Source: Daldinia sp. FL1419
Taxonomy: Eukaryota; Ascomycota; Sordariomycetes; Xylariales; Hypoxylaceae
Direction: 5' to 3'
Length of the DNA stretch: 64,000 nt
Assembly: GCA_025201765.1 (NCBI GenBank)
Contig: MU623365.1
Span: 62,001-126,000, forward strand
Position numbers and translations under genes: made by a program. Position 1 is the stretch's first letter. Each line of letters opens with the position of its first letter. This document shows positions 1-11,263 of the stretch, piece by piece. The notes beneath the pieces are model-generated. The model was not told the DNA's origin and did no database searches. It was given only the letters and a program-made list of their open reading frames with translations.

Positions 1-942
1 AAGATGAAGCGATTGAAGATAATAGCGCCAAAGAGATTACCGTAGATAGAATGAGTAGACTTGAGCATGAAATTTACTTACCTATTCTATGGGATGGGCG
101 CAGTGAGGGGAGGGGGCAGTACCGTTACGCCTAGGATGCGCCACGTTGAACACTGCCATCTATGTATTCTGCCTTGGGAGATACCTCTAAAGGTGCATAT
201 TACTGTCTAACGTACAGTGCAAATTGTCGCTAACAGTATATTCGTTATATCAAATCAATAAGTGATCCATAATTTTCATCAACACTCTTTGACTCCTCCC
301 ATACTTGTTCCTCTTGAAAAATGGAATTCTGATTTTCTCCCCAAATGGCGAATTGAAGGAACCTAGTGGCCATCTAGACGTCCTCTAACGACATGGCCTT
401 TTGGTTTTGCTTTGCGTAAGCCCGCGAGACACTCACAATATTTTTTGATTTGGCGTCCGTTGGGCTCCAGCTTGGTTAGGTCTGTGCGCTCATCATTCGA
501 TATGTTGACGGTATTTTCACTTTGCAGCTTTCACCAAGAAGGTCTCCTAAATTCGACTTCGGTTGAAATACCTAAGTAAGACTTGGATACTCAAAGTGAA
601 AATGAATTCGGCTTTGAAATGTGCTATCTCAACTCTTCAATCGATTCGTAGTGAGAATAAGAATTCCTCGGTGGTACTCTAGCTGGGGGAAGATTCGATG
701 CTAGGTATACATTGGCCCGCGATACGGAAAAAATCTTTGGCCCGGGTTTTGCGTCTGGCTAAGCACACAGGACCTTGGGGACTGGGTTGGTTGACCCAGA
801 TCTAAAGGAGAACGAAGATGCACGACTACTTCCAGCGCAACAAAGACTCGCAGGTCCATATGAAAAGTTCGATCCTACTTCGCATTATAGAGCCATCTCC
901 TTACTAAGTATATGCGTTGCGAGTGTCGATTAACAATGCCTT
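1..942. other. no gene supported
   Basis: The stretch is mixed in composition. One frame is open from base 3 to a TAG at 132-134 and could be the last few codons of a gene beginning before the window, but 43 codons cannot be judged. Nothing else was recognised. Confidence 0.4.
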
Positions 943-1837
943 CTACTCTATCCTAGTGACAGTAAATAGCAAACGTCGCGTATTCTGGTCTTCCAGAACA
1001 TTCTCAGCTTTAATACCAACCATATCCATAGTTCCCTCAACATTCCACCGCGTATTCGTTGCCTCGCCTACTCTTCTCCACATCGCCTCAAACGTTCCTA
1101 CGTCGTGTCTATAGCACAAAACCCCTTTTTTAACACTGGATACTTCGCGAGGCTTAAGATTCCCCATCTGTCTGCCTACTATCATCCCCCCCCTTTTGAC
1201 TAGCCTGGCAATATTCTTAGCAGCTGTTGTCTGCACATCCAAAGTGAAAAGATGCAAGAATGCACTGCAGTGTATCACATCGAAGCCCCGTCCCTCGAGA
1301 CTCTCCCACACCTTTCCTTGCGCGTTGAAGAGGTCTGTGATCACAAAGTTCGATTTGAGACTCTCCCGGTCGAGGAAAAGGTCATATCCAAGGTCTAGGA
1401 GGGTCTTCTCAATGTCTAGACCTACAAGACGTTCGGACGGAACCCCATCGAAGACCAACTGACGCAAATCCTGCCCAAAACAGCAGCCTATGTCCAGATA
1501 GGCGGGATCTCCCAAGTCAGATTTGAGGCGCTGGATAATCTTGTCATAATGAGGATGAGCGATTAGAGTGAGGTTAGTAAACCGAAAAAGACCAATACAC
1601 GGATATGGGCTAGAGGCGAAAGCTCGGTCGCGCTAGATACCTATCGATTAATTTACTGAATGGTAGTATTATCAATCGAATGCCTACTATGCTTTTTATG
1701 TGATCAGCTACGTCAGAGCTAGGTACTTTGGAGTATTGTTCGAGGAGTCGGCGGAATGGCTTATTGACTTCGACCAAGTCCGCCTGGTACCAGCCCCTGT
1801 TTCTCTCGAAGACCGATGCGTCGACAGTTGCAGCCAT
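943..1837 (-). CDS. SAM-dependent methyltransferase, AusD/meroterpenoid-type family
   Basis: Two exons fit the family: 1837-1688 and 1632-943, with a 55 bp GT-AG intron, giving 279 residues, the usual length for this group. The join reads SIRDRAFASSPYPCIG, restoring the family's PYPCIG segment before the nucleotide-binding site. The SAM-binding motif is LDIGCCFGQDLRQL (about residues 91-104), followed by an acidic residue in GLDIEKTLLDLGYDLF. Family members methylate carboxyl or hydroxyl groups of fungal meroterpenoids and related metabolites, but many homologues lie outside clusters. No polyketide synthase, terpene cyclase or P450 is seen nearby, so the substrate is unknown. The family call is strong; the function is inference. 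Confidence 0.85.
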
Positions 1838-2401
1838 TCTCGTAAATAGTAAAGCATTTATGAGATATTATTCAAGCATACCTGGGGTAGAAGCGAAATA
1901 TTGGAGCAACTCAAGAAAACAATTGCGACATTTTTTATACCCAGCTCGGTGCCGATTTATCTGCCCGTATCTCCCGTTAAAATCCGATCCTTAGTCCCAA
2001 TTCCCAGTACGAAGTGCCGAAAGGGGTTTAGGTGTCGATTAGAAACAACGTTGCCTGCGAACGCATTCTAGATTGCGACGCATGCTCCGGTTATGTCGCA
2101 ATGTGAGGGAAAAGGGGTAGCAGTGGAAAGCCAGATTTGGAGATGCCGAAGACAACAAGAGGGCAAAACAGCTGGCAAGCAGTTTGGTCGAGATACAATA
2201 TCCTATAAACAGCCCCTTTTAATAAGGAGGTTTTATTTTTAATAAAGGCGACCAAGATACATCACATCTCATTACCTATATTGTGAAGCTCCGAAGGAAA
2301 CAGCATTGGTAATTATATGTCAAATTGATAACTCGCAACTAATAAAAATAAATAACAGGTATCGGTCTATCGCAAGGTATCTCGACATCTACCTAAAAAC
2401 A
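1838..2401. other. intergenic, upstream of methyltransferase
   Basis: Promoter side of the methyltransferase and 3' side of the unknown gene. I see no coding frame or strong motif. Confidence 0.5.
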
Positions 2402-2833
2402 TCACGTCTCCCGGACGTCTATTTTCGCAATCTCGGCTTCGACGCTCCGGCCCGCCGCGTCCGTGAAATACGCGTCGATGTAAAAAAGGCCCTTCGTCTG
2501 CAGCTGGAGATCATCAAATGTTACGGTATACGAAGCGGGATCCCAGTTCTTGCTTTGATTACCCAACAGAAAGTTTCCCTGGTCCTCGACCCTGCGTTGT
2601 GCGTTTGTCGTATCATCCCAAACTTTTTGATACGCACGAATTACGACCGGCTTCGATTCGTCTTGACCGCCAATATTGGCTCGTTCGACAGTCACTGAGA
2701 ATTTCTCGCCTACAGATGCTGAAAATATCGCAAATACTTGTTCGAAGGGATCCGGTTCCGTTTCGAAGCCAGGTCTCTGCTTGTTTGAGCGCCCTAGGAC
2801 GCGGGAAAACCAGCTCGGACGTCTGCCAGACAT
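2402..2833 (-). CDS. hypothetical protein, small beta-rich domain
   Basis: A single-exon frame of 143 residues that I do not assign to a named family. The first 25 residues are basic and serine-rich. The rest looks like one compact beta-sheet domain, with alternating hydrophobic strands such as KFSVTVERANI, PVVIRAYQKVW and GLFYIDAYFTDAAG. The segment FDDLQLQTKGLFYIDAYF has the flavour of the end of a velvet domain (a DL-x-x-x-T-x-G pattern followed by hydrophobic strands), but the protein is too short and the match too weak to call. It lies about 560 bp upstream of the methyltransferase in the same orientation. Its coding character rests on length and amino-acid pattern only. Confidence 0.6.
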   Translation of the reverse strand: MSGRRPSWFSRVLGRSNKQRPGFETEPDPFEQVFAIFSASVGEKFSVTVERANIGGQDESKPVVIRAYQKVWDDTTNAQRRVEDQGNFLLGNQSKNWDPASYTVTFDDLQLQTKGLFYIDAYFTDAAGRSVEAEIAKIDVRET

Positions 2834-3410
2834 TTTGTTGATCTTGTGGTTTTGAAGGTTGTATAAGGTGGCAGTATGTTATTAGGATCAAAGTAGGAGT
2901 AGTATGGAAAGTGGTGCAGTTGGAAAGTTAGATGCAGTCCAGCCTCAGGTCGAGGTGTTTATATATTTCTTCCCACCTAGATTCCATTCACCTAGTTATC
3001 TTGTCAGTAACCGTCGTGTGGTGGCACATATTATGCTGGTATTAATCTTCTCGAGTACACGTAGTTGTGACTCTGCATTGAATGGATTTTGTGTTGCCTT
3101 GTTCATGAAAATAGTGTCATGTCTACAAGATCCAGAGATAATAATATTTTAGGTACTTGATAGCCATTACCAGCATTTTCCTTAAAAACCTAATAATTTA
3201 ATATCTCGCGAATTGAAGGGTGACTGACATACTGTTGCCAAATAGATAGTGACATGTTCACCTACAGGTAGGTACCTACATTGTGTTAGGCACCAACCTA
3301 AGTATCTTAAAAATTCACCTGCACCCAAAGTAAACTTATATAGAGCAGTTACAAACTGCTCTCTTGTCCAAAGACGGATGTTCGCAACTAACTGCGCAGG
3401 CCACCCCGCG

Positions 3411-3540
3411 GTCGGGTTGGCTCAGTGGTGAAAAGTTGCCTTCCTAGGTCAGTAAAATCTCGGTCACGGGGTTTTCGTAGGTTCCGGGTGAAGAGGCCCC
3501 CTCCGCGAGGAGCAGGCTTCGAATCCCGGGCTGAGCTTTT
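3411..3540 (+). ncRNA. tRNA-like Pol III unit (tRNA pseudogene or SINE head)
   Basis: The sequence has an A-box-like TTGGCTCAGTGG near 3417-3428, a hairpin CTCCGCGAGGAG (GNRA loop) at 3501-3512 placed like the long variable arm of a class II tRNA, and a B-box-like GGCTTCGAATCCC at 3515-3527. A T-run terminator begins at 3537. GCTCAGT (3420-3426) pairs with GCTGAGC (3530-3536) to form a possible 7 bp closing stem. The A-to-B spacing is too long for an intronless tRNA, and the T-stem is imperfect. A functional tRNA is therefore unlikely; a decayed tRNA or the head of a SINE fits better. Confidence 0.35.
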
Positions 3541-3931
3541 TGTCCCCCCCTTTTTTTATTATTCTTTTGATGTTTATTTTCCAAGTATAGTACCTGATGT
3601 GAGAATGCTTCCAAATTCCTTTGATATACCTTCCAAAGTACCTTTTTATATATTTATTTTTTTTCTTCTTTTTTTAAAAGAAGTTAGTTGCCTTCTATTA
3701 ACTCTAATCTTTTATCTATCTCTTTCCACAGTGAATGTTTTATTCAGGCCCTGATGTGATTATTCGCGTACATCTATATGTAATCCGTCGATCGTGAGTA
3801 GGTATCTTCCACCTCCAAGCTCTAATCCTTCCCTCTTCCCTCTTTTATCTACGCTGACATGACGCGGCTTTTAAATCGCAAATAAAAGTTATTCCATATA
3901 TTATAGAACGAGTAACGGTAAAAAACGCGCA

Positions 3932-6153
3932 TCAACAGTCAGGTACACTGACGGGGATATTAAGTGGTACGCTCGTAGCCAACCCGCTGAGGCTTGTCTC
4001 TTTGAACTCGTTTCGCATTCCTTGAGCGGTGACTCGCATAGCGCGGATAGCATCGTCAAGTCTAACCTTTGATGCACTCGCTTCGCTACTCAGAGCTAGA
4101 TTCGCGCTTGAGATGGCTTTAATAGCACCCAGAGCATTGCGTTCTATGCACGGGGCTTGGACTAAACCGCCGATGGGATCGCACGTCAAACCAAGGTTGT
4201 GCTCGATACCGATCTCGGCCGCTTGTTCAATCGTCTCAGGGGTAGCACCCATACAAGCTGCGAAGGCGCCAGCTGCCATCGAACAGGCCACACCGACCTC
4301 AGCCATACAACCTCCCTCGGCCGCCGAGATAGTCGCGCCGCGCTTGTATAGCATGCCAATTGCCGCCGCTGTTAAAAGGAAAGTAAGAACGTCGCGCTCT
4401 GGATCATCGCTGATAAATTCGACAGTGTACTTGAGTACGGCGGGGATAATACCCGCGGCACCGTTAGTTGGCGCCGTAACGATTCGCCCTCCAGCCGCAT
4501 TGGTCTCGTTGACGGCAATTGCGTAGACGGTTAAATAATCCATGGCAGGGAATGTGGTGCGGCGTGGAGGCGATGGCATGACTGGGTGATAAAGGGAGCC
4601 GACCATTCGCTTAGGGCCCCTTTTGATAATGTTTCCTAGAGCCGTCGACTTCGGCTTCGGCGATATGGATATGCCCGTAGCCGTGGATGATGCCTTACTA
4701 TCATCCCCATTCGGGGAAGACAATTGAGCCTGCTGGTCGGTGGTGGTAGGACTCTGGGTGTGAGATGGGTAAAGGCCCCTTGTCAATCGTTTATACAACC
4801 CGGGCGCCCGTCTGTGTAACTTGAGCGAGCCTGGCAGTGTACTATCTGCAGGTGCTTGGACGCCTTCTAGTATACTATTATCCATGACTTCCCAGATACT
4901 CATCACCTTCCTATATATTTCATCGTCTGTATATCCATGGCTCTTCTCATTCTCGTACACTAACTGCGCAATAGTTAGGTTGTGTTTATTGCATAATGCC
5001 AGCAGGCTACGAGCGTCACGAAATGGATAGCGGGGTTGCTGTGAGGCGGCCTCGGTGCCCACGGCTTCAGCTCCCGCTGTTGTAGATGAGAGTGGAGAAC
5101 TCGCGGTGGCTGCTTCAGGGCTAGTCACGGCTTTTGACTCGTCAATGGAATCGCCATCAAGCTGTTTTATCTCGGAACCAGTTTTGCGATCTCCCGCCGC
5201 ATCTGCTCGTCGGATCTCTTTATAAAACAAATTCTCCGCCAGGTCAGCTGGGTGCTTGCTAATATTTCCTGTTTGAAGGTCTTTGACATCGGTCGATGCC
5301 TGATCTACCGTAGCCTGGTTGTTGGCGGCGGCAGTGGACGCTGTCGAAAGTGCGCCGTTGACAACGAATCCCCCTCCCACGCTAAAGAAATCGTTGGTTG
5401 CTAGGAGCATGCCTTGGTCGTCGAAGACCATGAATCGCATTCCGTTGCTGTGCAAAGGGAGTTTTTTACCCCATTCCCATTTGAAATCGCGCTCGTAGTC
5501 AAAGTCTATTTCTCTACCCTTTCCCTCCGCTAGACCGTGGCCTAAGAATAACTTCTTGCTTTGTTTGATTTGTGTAAAGCGAGTAGGGACGTAGGCTGTA
5601 TCAACAGTCTCCACGTCTGCGCTTTCAAGGCCTAGTAATAGTGCGGAAGGTGTCATGCTATACGCGATTCATATTAATTGGTATCTCAAATTTGATCAAA
5701 TGTAGGTATAGTGGAGAATGGATGGATTACATACTGTCCTTCGCCCGTGAGTGCAAGACTACCGTAGATCGAGATGCGTATCTTGTGCACTTTTTGCAGT
5801 AAGCCGGCCTCGGCTAGGTCAGCGACAAAGATACCACCGGCACGCATTGGCCCGACAGTATGGGATGAGGAAGGCCCAATTCCGATGGAGAAAAGATCAA
5901 AAGTTGAAATTACGGCATGCTCGTGATCAGCCTCACTGTAGGTGCCTGATTCCGCGTCCTCGTTTTCCGAGCTTGACGGTGATGTGCTAAGGTATCGTGT
6001 TTGTAGCAAATGTGATCCTGTCTTTATTGTTCGGGCCAGTCCGAATTGTTTCGTCCCAACTATACCAGGTCGCCATCTACTTGCTACTCGTCGTGATGCC
6101 ACGATCGAGGGACCCCGAAGCAGGGTGAGCTGCCTCACCGCTGCGCGGTTCAT
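3932..6153 (-). CDS. L-serine dehydratase (ammonia-lyase), iron-sulphur type, probably mitochondrial
   Basis: Two exons, 6153-5735 and 5657-3932, joined across a 77 bp intron so that the conserved GEGHMTPSALLLGLE is restored; 714 residues. The enzyme converts L-serine to pyruvate and ammonia. The beta domain has GIGPSSSHTVGPMRAG. The alpha domain has GGRIVTAPTNGAAGIIPAVL and three cysteines spaced C-x41-C-x10-C (in GGCMAEVG, GLTCDPIGG and VQAPCIERN), which are the [4Fe-4S] ligands of this family. The first about 60 residues are Arg/Ser-rich and look like a mitochondrial targeting sequence, so the ATG at 6153 is preferred over one 75 bp upstream. Low-complexity inserts, before and after the YPFRDARSLLALC segment, make it much longer than bacterial SdaA (about 455 residues). 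Confidence 0.93.
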
Positions 6154-6969
6154 TATGTGACTCGATAAGAAATACGAAGGGATATTTTGATATAGATAAG
6201 GTAGGTAGCGGCGACAACGAACGACCAAATATTTGGGTACTTATAAATATTTATAAGAATTAAGATGAATGACCTCAAGGTTCTCACCACGTACCCGATT
6301 TATTGTGAATTCGGCTAGGCGAATGGAGTTGCCGCTCAAAAGGAAAAAAAGGTGAGCTTCAGTTAATAGACAAATGTCATTAATATTGTTAGAAGTAAGC
6401 GTAATCCAATGATATGCTGGCGATTTCCAAAAATACGGCTCAAAGACTTCCAATTGGAAGCTTCGACCAAGAACTTTCCTGGAGAAGATCTGTGATAGGT
6501 ACCGGGATCTAAATTTACGGTGGGGTGCTCCAATTCAACGGTAAGTCAAGGCAGGTACTCCGCAAATACCCGGACTCGTATGGAATTTGTATGGGAAATC
6601 ACAAGGAAATCCAAAAGATAACGAAGTAGACCGGCAGTTGCGATAACGCTAGCGTGCGTACATTTGTCGGTGAACACGAAGATGACACAACAAATCTTAC
6701 TCGAGTTATGAGCAGATAGGTACCTATACGAGTATCGGATAAATCTCATTAATCTCGTCACGGAGCCGCGTATGATAGCGATAATGAAGGACGAATCATC
6801 TCTGTAGGTATTTTAATTATACGTTAGTCATAGACATAGGCTGACGGTAGTGATACGATTACTTCTAACCAGAAACAGATGAGACTTGCGACGGCCCTGA
6901 TATCGCCGGTACAACAATTCGGAATATATCAAGACAGAGCTCGTTGGCTGAAATGGTAATTACCGGGGA
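6154..6969. other. intergenic
   Basis: Upstream of the L-serine dehydratase and downstream of the F-box-like gene. Only short spurious frames; no recognised element. Confidence 0.5.
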
Positions 6970-7785
6970 TTAATAGTCCTCCTGTACTGGTGCTGGTGCT
7001 ACTGTCTCAGCTCCTTTCAGAGCTTTGACCAGGCGTGAACAATGGATCTTCAATACCCTAGCATTACCATTCCACTCTCCATCGCACATTTTACCCGACC
7101 GATGACTGCGATGGAACGGGCACCAGAACTTCGAATGATCATAGGCATCAACGAAGAGTGTGACTTTGGGGATCCCAGAATCCTCGAGAAATCCAAGGAA
7201 GCTCTGAAACGGCTTTTTCGTCACGAACGGGGGCGCTTTTATCACCGTCCCTTTCCCCTTTCCGGTAACGATACGGACGTCCTCGTAGACAAATAGTTCG
7301 TCTTCGTAGCCCCAGAACTCGTGGCATGGGAAGCGACTTCCAATTTCTAGTCGTAGATTTCTAAGTTTTCCTCTTGAAGCCATTTCTCGTAAAGCTGTGC
7401 CGTATACTTCGCCGAAAAGATACACCTGCTCCTTCATCAGGAACTTGATGATTAGGTTTCGAACATGAAGCCGAGGAGACACAGCCGTGAGTGATCCGGC
7501 CAGGAACGGATCGGGCGTCCCCTTCAAGTGCATATTATTGAGTAGAACCTCGTAGAAAAATATCGAGGCGGCCTCCGTGTATATCCATTTGTTCGTGAGG
7601 AAAAGGCGAACAGCATCTTTACTTGTAGAATCCCAGTCGAGCAGAATGAGTCTTAGGATGTGGTCCCTGAGTTCAGGGGGAAGATCGAGGAAGCGGAATG
7701 GCCCATTCCAATATTTGGCAGGAGAATACTTCGGAGTTTGTGTCTTGGAACGGAATGCAATAGATTTACTACCGAATTTGCCCAT
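6970..7785 (-). CDS. F-box/2EXR-like protein
   Basis: A single-exon 271-residue protein. Near residues 28-50 it has FRFLDLPPELRDHILRLIL, the Leu-Pro-Pro-Glu-Leu-Arg pattern that opens fungal F-box-like and 2EXR proteins, followed by TNKWIYTEAASIFFYEVLL. This second motif (Asn-Lys-x-Ile/Tyr-x-Glu-Ala...Phe-Tyr) is typical of the large lineage-specific 2EXR family. The C-terminal half has CPFHRSHRSGKMC, a Cys/His cluster that might bind metal. Such proteins are thought to act as adaptors, but no substrate can be read from sequence. The family is greatly expanded in Sordariomycetes, so this copy is probably accessory. Confidence 0.75.
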   Translation of the reverse strand: MGKFGSKSIAFRSKTQTPKYSPAKYWNGPFRFLDLPPELRDHILRLILLDWDSTSKDAVRLFLTNKWIYTEAASIFFYEVLLNNMHLKGTPDPFLAGSLTAVSPRLHVRNLIIKFLMKEQVYLFGEVYGTALREMASRGKLRNLRLEIGSRFPCHEFWGYEDELFVYEDVRIVTGKGKGTVIKAPPFVTKKPFQSFLGFLEDSGIPKVTLFVDAYDHSKFWCPFHRSHRSGKMCDGEWNGNARVLKIHCSRLVKALKGAETVAPAPVQEDY

Positions 7786-8399
7786 CGTTGGACCCGGGAC
7801 GAGTCGGGGATCCGCCGGGACAGCCGCTAATTAATATAACCCCGGCCGGTATTGTGCTCTGGATCTCTCCTTGGATAACGAGTGTCTAAAACTGTTTCTT
7901 GTGAAAAGCGATCTATATATCCGAGTTTACCACGTACTATTGGTATGTGTGAAGTAGGTAGTTATTCCGTATACGTACCTTAATTGCTGAATGTTTAAAG
8001 TGGAAGTATTAATGGAAGATAAAGTTCATCACGGAGTAACGGGCTTGTTTGTTTGGTACGCCCTCACCGATTTATGTAATCAATACGAAGGTACCTTCGT
8101 ACATTCATTGCTTTCTCGACAAGCATGACCCCCACTTTAAAGTGCAATGCAACCGCGCTCGCGTTCCCCCTAGACCCACCTATAGAGCAGACCCTGAATT
8201 TCGTATCGTCGGTTTGTATTTCGTGCATTTCGTGCATAACTCGAAATGTTGTAGTTGCACATCAGCAACATTGTACTTTTGTTTTCATATTCCGTAATGC
8301 TCGGGGATATGCATCGTCGACATTGCAATTTTTGATTCGATTCATGTATTTTTGCTCGCTTGTACTGCTATAGGCTTATTTGCCAGATCTTTTCCCACC
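7786..8399. other. divergent promoter region
   Basis: Lies between the divergently transcribed F-box-like and GUP1-like genes, so it should hold both promoters. No clear TATA box or operator was recognised. Confidence 0.45.
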
Positions 8400-10495
8400 A
8401 TGGGTGTCCTCTCTTTCGTTCGATCGGTATACCATCTCGATACTCTTGACACTCGCTTTACGAACCCGTCCTCGACGCCCTACAAGACCGTTATAGAAGC
8501 TCGTGACGATGTAGCCGCTAGTAAAGAACGTGCAGCAGAATGGAAGAGCCGGGGGAAGCCGTCGCGGTGGAACACGCCGGAATTTTATCTATATTTCTTC
8601 CTCCTCTCTTTCATCATACCGTACATGTTTTGGGTAGGCTACGATGCTTCAAGACGTATGCGCCGAAATATGCACGAACCCATTTACCATGTGTATATAG
8701 GTTGACTTATCGAGTAGCGACGGACCCAAAATATAGAAGATATCAGCATCTACTCTCCCCAGGATGGATTCCTGGGCGCAAGATTGTAGGCGACCCCTGG
8801 TTTGAAGGATAGCATGTACTGACAGCGTCGAGGATGCCTCGGATTCGCAATACCGCACGTTTCGAAGCAATATACCGTATATGGCCGCACTTCTGATTTT
8901 CCACCCTCTTCTGCGCCGAGCGTACAATCGCATTGTATACCCAATAAAATCCGTAGGAGAGTCGACGCGACCGACACCAGAAGAGGCAGACCAGAGACTT
9001 AATCAGCGAGCTTCCTTTGATTTTGGCTTTGCGCTGATATACCTCGTCGCATTGCATGGAATTTCATCCCTAAAGGTTCTCTTGATTCTCTATCTAAATT
9101 ACCAAGTTGCGACGACGTTACCTCGAAAGTACATACCCGTTGCGTCATGGGTCTTCAACGTCGGCATGCTCTTCGCAAATGAAATATTCAAGGGGTTTAG
9201 ATTCGGAGACATGGCGGCGCTCATTGTTGGTCCTGCTGATACGCCTTCCTTGCTCGACGACGGGCTCGTATCGTGGGGTAGGTGGCTTGATAGCTACGGC
9301 GGCCTTATGGGACGATGGGAGATCCTTTTCAATATCACTGTTTTGCGGTTGATTAGCTTTAATTTGGACTACTACTGGAGCCTAGATCGTAGGAGTCATA
9401 GCCCCGTCGAAGTGAGTCTGAGCGTACGAACTATTTAACATGATTAATCGTGTACTGATGCCCCCAAGAAGAAACAAATTGACCCGTCCGCTCTGAGCGA
9501 GAGAGATCGTGTATCGATCCCAGCAGAAGCAAAGGACTTTTCATTCAGGAATTACGTCGCGTACGCCATTTACGCTCCCTTATACCTAACCGGTCCCATA
9601 ATCACTTTTAATGACTTTATATCCCAATTGCGGTACAAACCTGCTAGCATTGAGATAGGGCGCACTATACGTTACGGAGTGCGCTTCGCTCTGGTCTTAC
9701 TTGCCATGGAGGTGATCCTACACTATAACTACGTCCAAGCCATTTCGAAGGCTAACCCCGTTTGGGGCGAGTATACGGCGGCTCAACTCAGTTTACTTAG
9801 CTACTTCAACCTTCATTTGATATGGTTAAAGCTGTTACTTCCATGGCGATTCTTCCGTCTCTGGTCTCTTGTCGACGGCATTGACCCTCCCGAGAACATG
9901 ATCCGCTGTGTTAGCGATAACTGGAGTACGCTTGCTTTTTGGCGTAGTTGGCATCGTAGCTTCTATCGCTGGTCCCTTCGATATATATACGTGCCACTCG
10001 GCGGGTCGAGCTTTCGTACCCCTCGCGCCGCCGCTCGGTCTATACTCACGTATGTCCTCGTCTTTACGTTTGTCGCCCTCTGGCACGATATCCAGATGCG
10101 CCTTCTAATCTGGGGCTGGCTCGTCGTATTATTTATGCTGCCTGAGATGGCTGCTGGTTTCTTATTCCCGAAACGTGCGTGGGAGAACAGACCTACGGCT
10201 TATCGCATGATCTGCTGCGTGGGAGCTGTGGGGAATATTTTCATGATGATGACGGCCAACCTAGTTGGATTTGCAGTTGGTATAGATGGGCTGAAAAGTA
10301 TCATTGAGGGTATCCTCAAGGACTTTTCTGGTAAGTTTGATTCCGCCCTTTGATCTTGGTAGCGTTCCTGTCTAACTACGTATCACAGGATTTGCGTTCC
10401 TTATCGGTGCTTCTATAGTGTTCTTTATAGGCGTGCAAGTAATGTTTGAGCTTAGAGAATCGGAAGCAAGGCAGGGTATCAACTTGAGATGTTGA
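8400..10495 (+). CDS. GUP1: GUP1-like membrane-bound O-acyltransferase (MBOAT)
   Basis: Five exons, 8400-8655, 8718-8785, 8833-9411, 9469-10330 and 10389-10495, give 623 residues. All joins keep frame and conserved GUP1 segments, for example DASRPTDPKYRRYQ and GRKIDASDSQYRTF. The 47 bp second intron is short but has a CTGAC branch point. The protein is a multi-spanning ER membrane acyltransferase. Yeast Gup1 remodels GPI-anchor lipids by adding a C26 fatty acid. MBOAT signatures include SDNWSTLAFWRSWHRSFYRW and the presumed catalytic histidine in FVALWHDIQMRLLIWGW. The start at 8400 sits in a CCACCATGG context, better than an in-frame ATG at 8352. The tail FELRESEARQGINLRC ends normally, so the gene looks intact. 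Confidence 0.93.
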
Positions 10496-11263
10496 TCTGG
10501 ATTTTTGCGGTCGACGCAATGCTTGGCTCTCCTTGAAGCTGCATGGATACTCTATACTTATAGACGAGACGAACTGCACCTGAGTAGATTAGGTGCGTAT
10601 AAAATAAGCAACCAAAATTAGTGTCTAATCCCGCGTGTATAAGGGCTCGCATGATTACCACGACAGTGATATATCTCCTAACTTAGACGAGTGTTCAAAG
10701 AGTAAACCAAATTCTGCCGCTATTAACACGCGCAAGGGAAAACATACATACCTTAATCGTAGGAATGAAGAGAGAACATTCTTCTATATAAACCTTAATA
10801 TCTAGGTTAAACTGTCCCAATTTATATACTCGCGCTCCCTAACGAGCACAGTGATTTGGTCATATTATTTATTCAGGGTCACTTTACCTATTCGTGGATT
10901 TTATTCAATTTGTATGAATGATGTAATATTTTAGAATATCCCAGTAGGTACTTAATACCATTTACTTTTCGTAATACCGCAAACATTTTGCCATTTGGTA
11001 ACCTTTTTTTTTCGTATTTGAGCCCTTCCGGCTGCTCTGATTATACGAATATTCTTCCCACCTACCAACCCAGCCCCAATCTTTTTTTGACTAATAAATC
11101 CATTTGCTGCAACCCATCACTCGAAGGCGCCCCATAGCATAAAACAACGAGTCATTGTTTATAGTGGTCATTCTAGAAGCTGTTAAGGTTCAAAGTCCTC
11201 CTTAATTGGTGTCTGCTTTTACTTTATGGGACTATTAGTATCCCATAGCCTAATGAAGGTGGT
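10496..11263. other. convergent intergenic region
   Basis: Between the 3' ends of the GUP1-like and his-3 genes; A/T-rich with several T-runs suitable for 3' end formation. No gene seen. Confidence 0.45.

Noticed and set aside
1..134. Open frame from base 3 to TAG at 132-134, possible C-terminus of a gene starting before the window
   Set aside because: Only 43 codons, no recognisable motif, and no way to see the upstream part.
4029..4526. 165-residue frame on the plus strand
   Set aside because: Antisense shadow of the L-serine dehydratase coding sequence.
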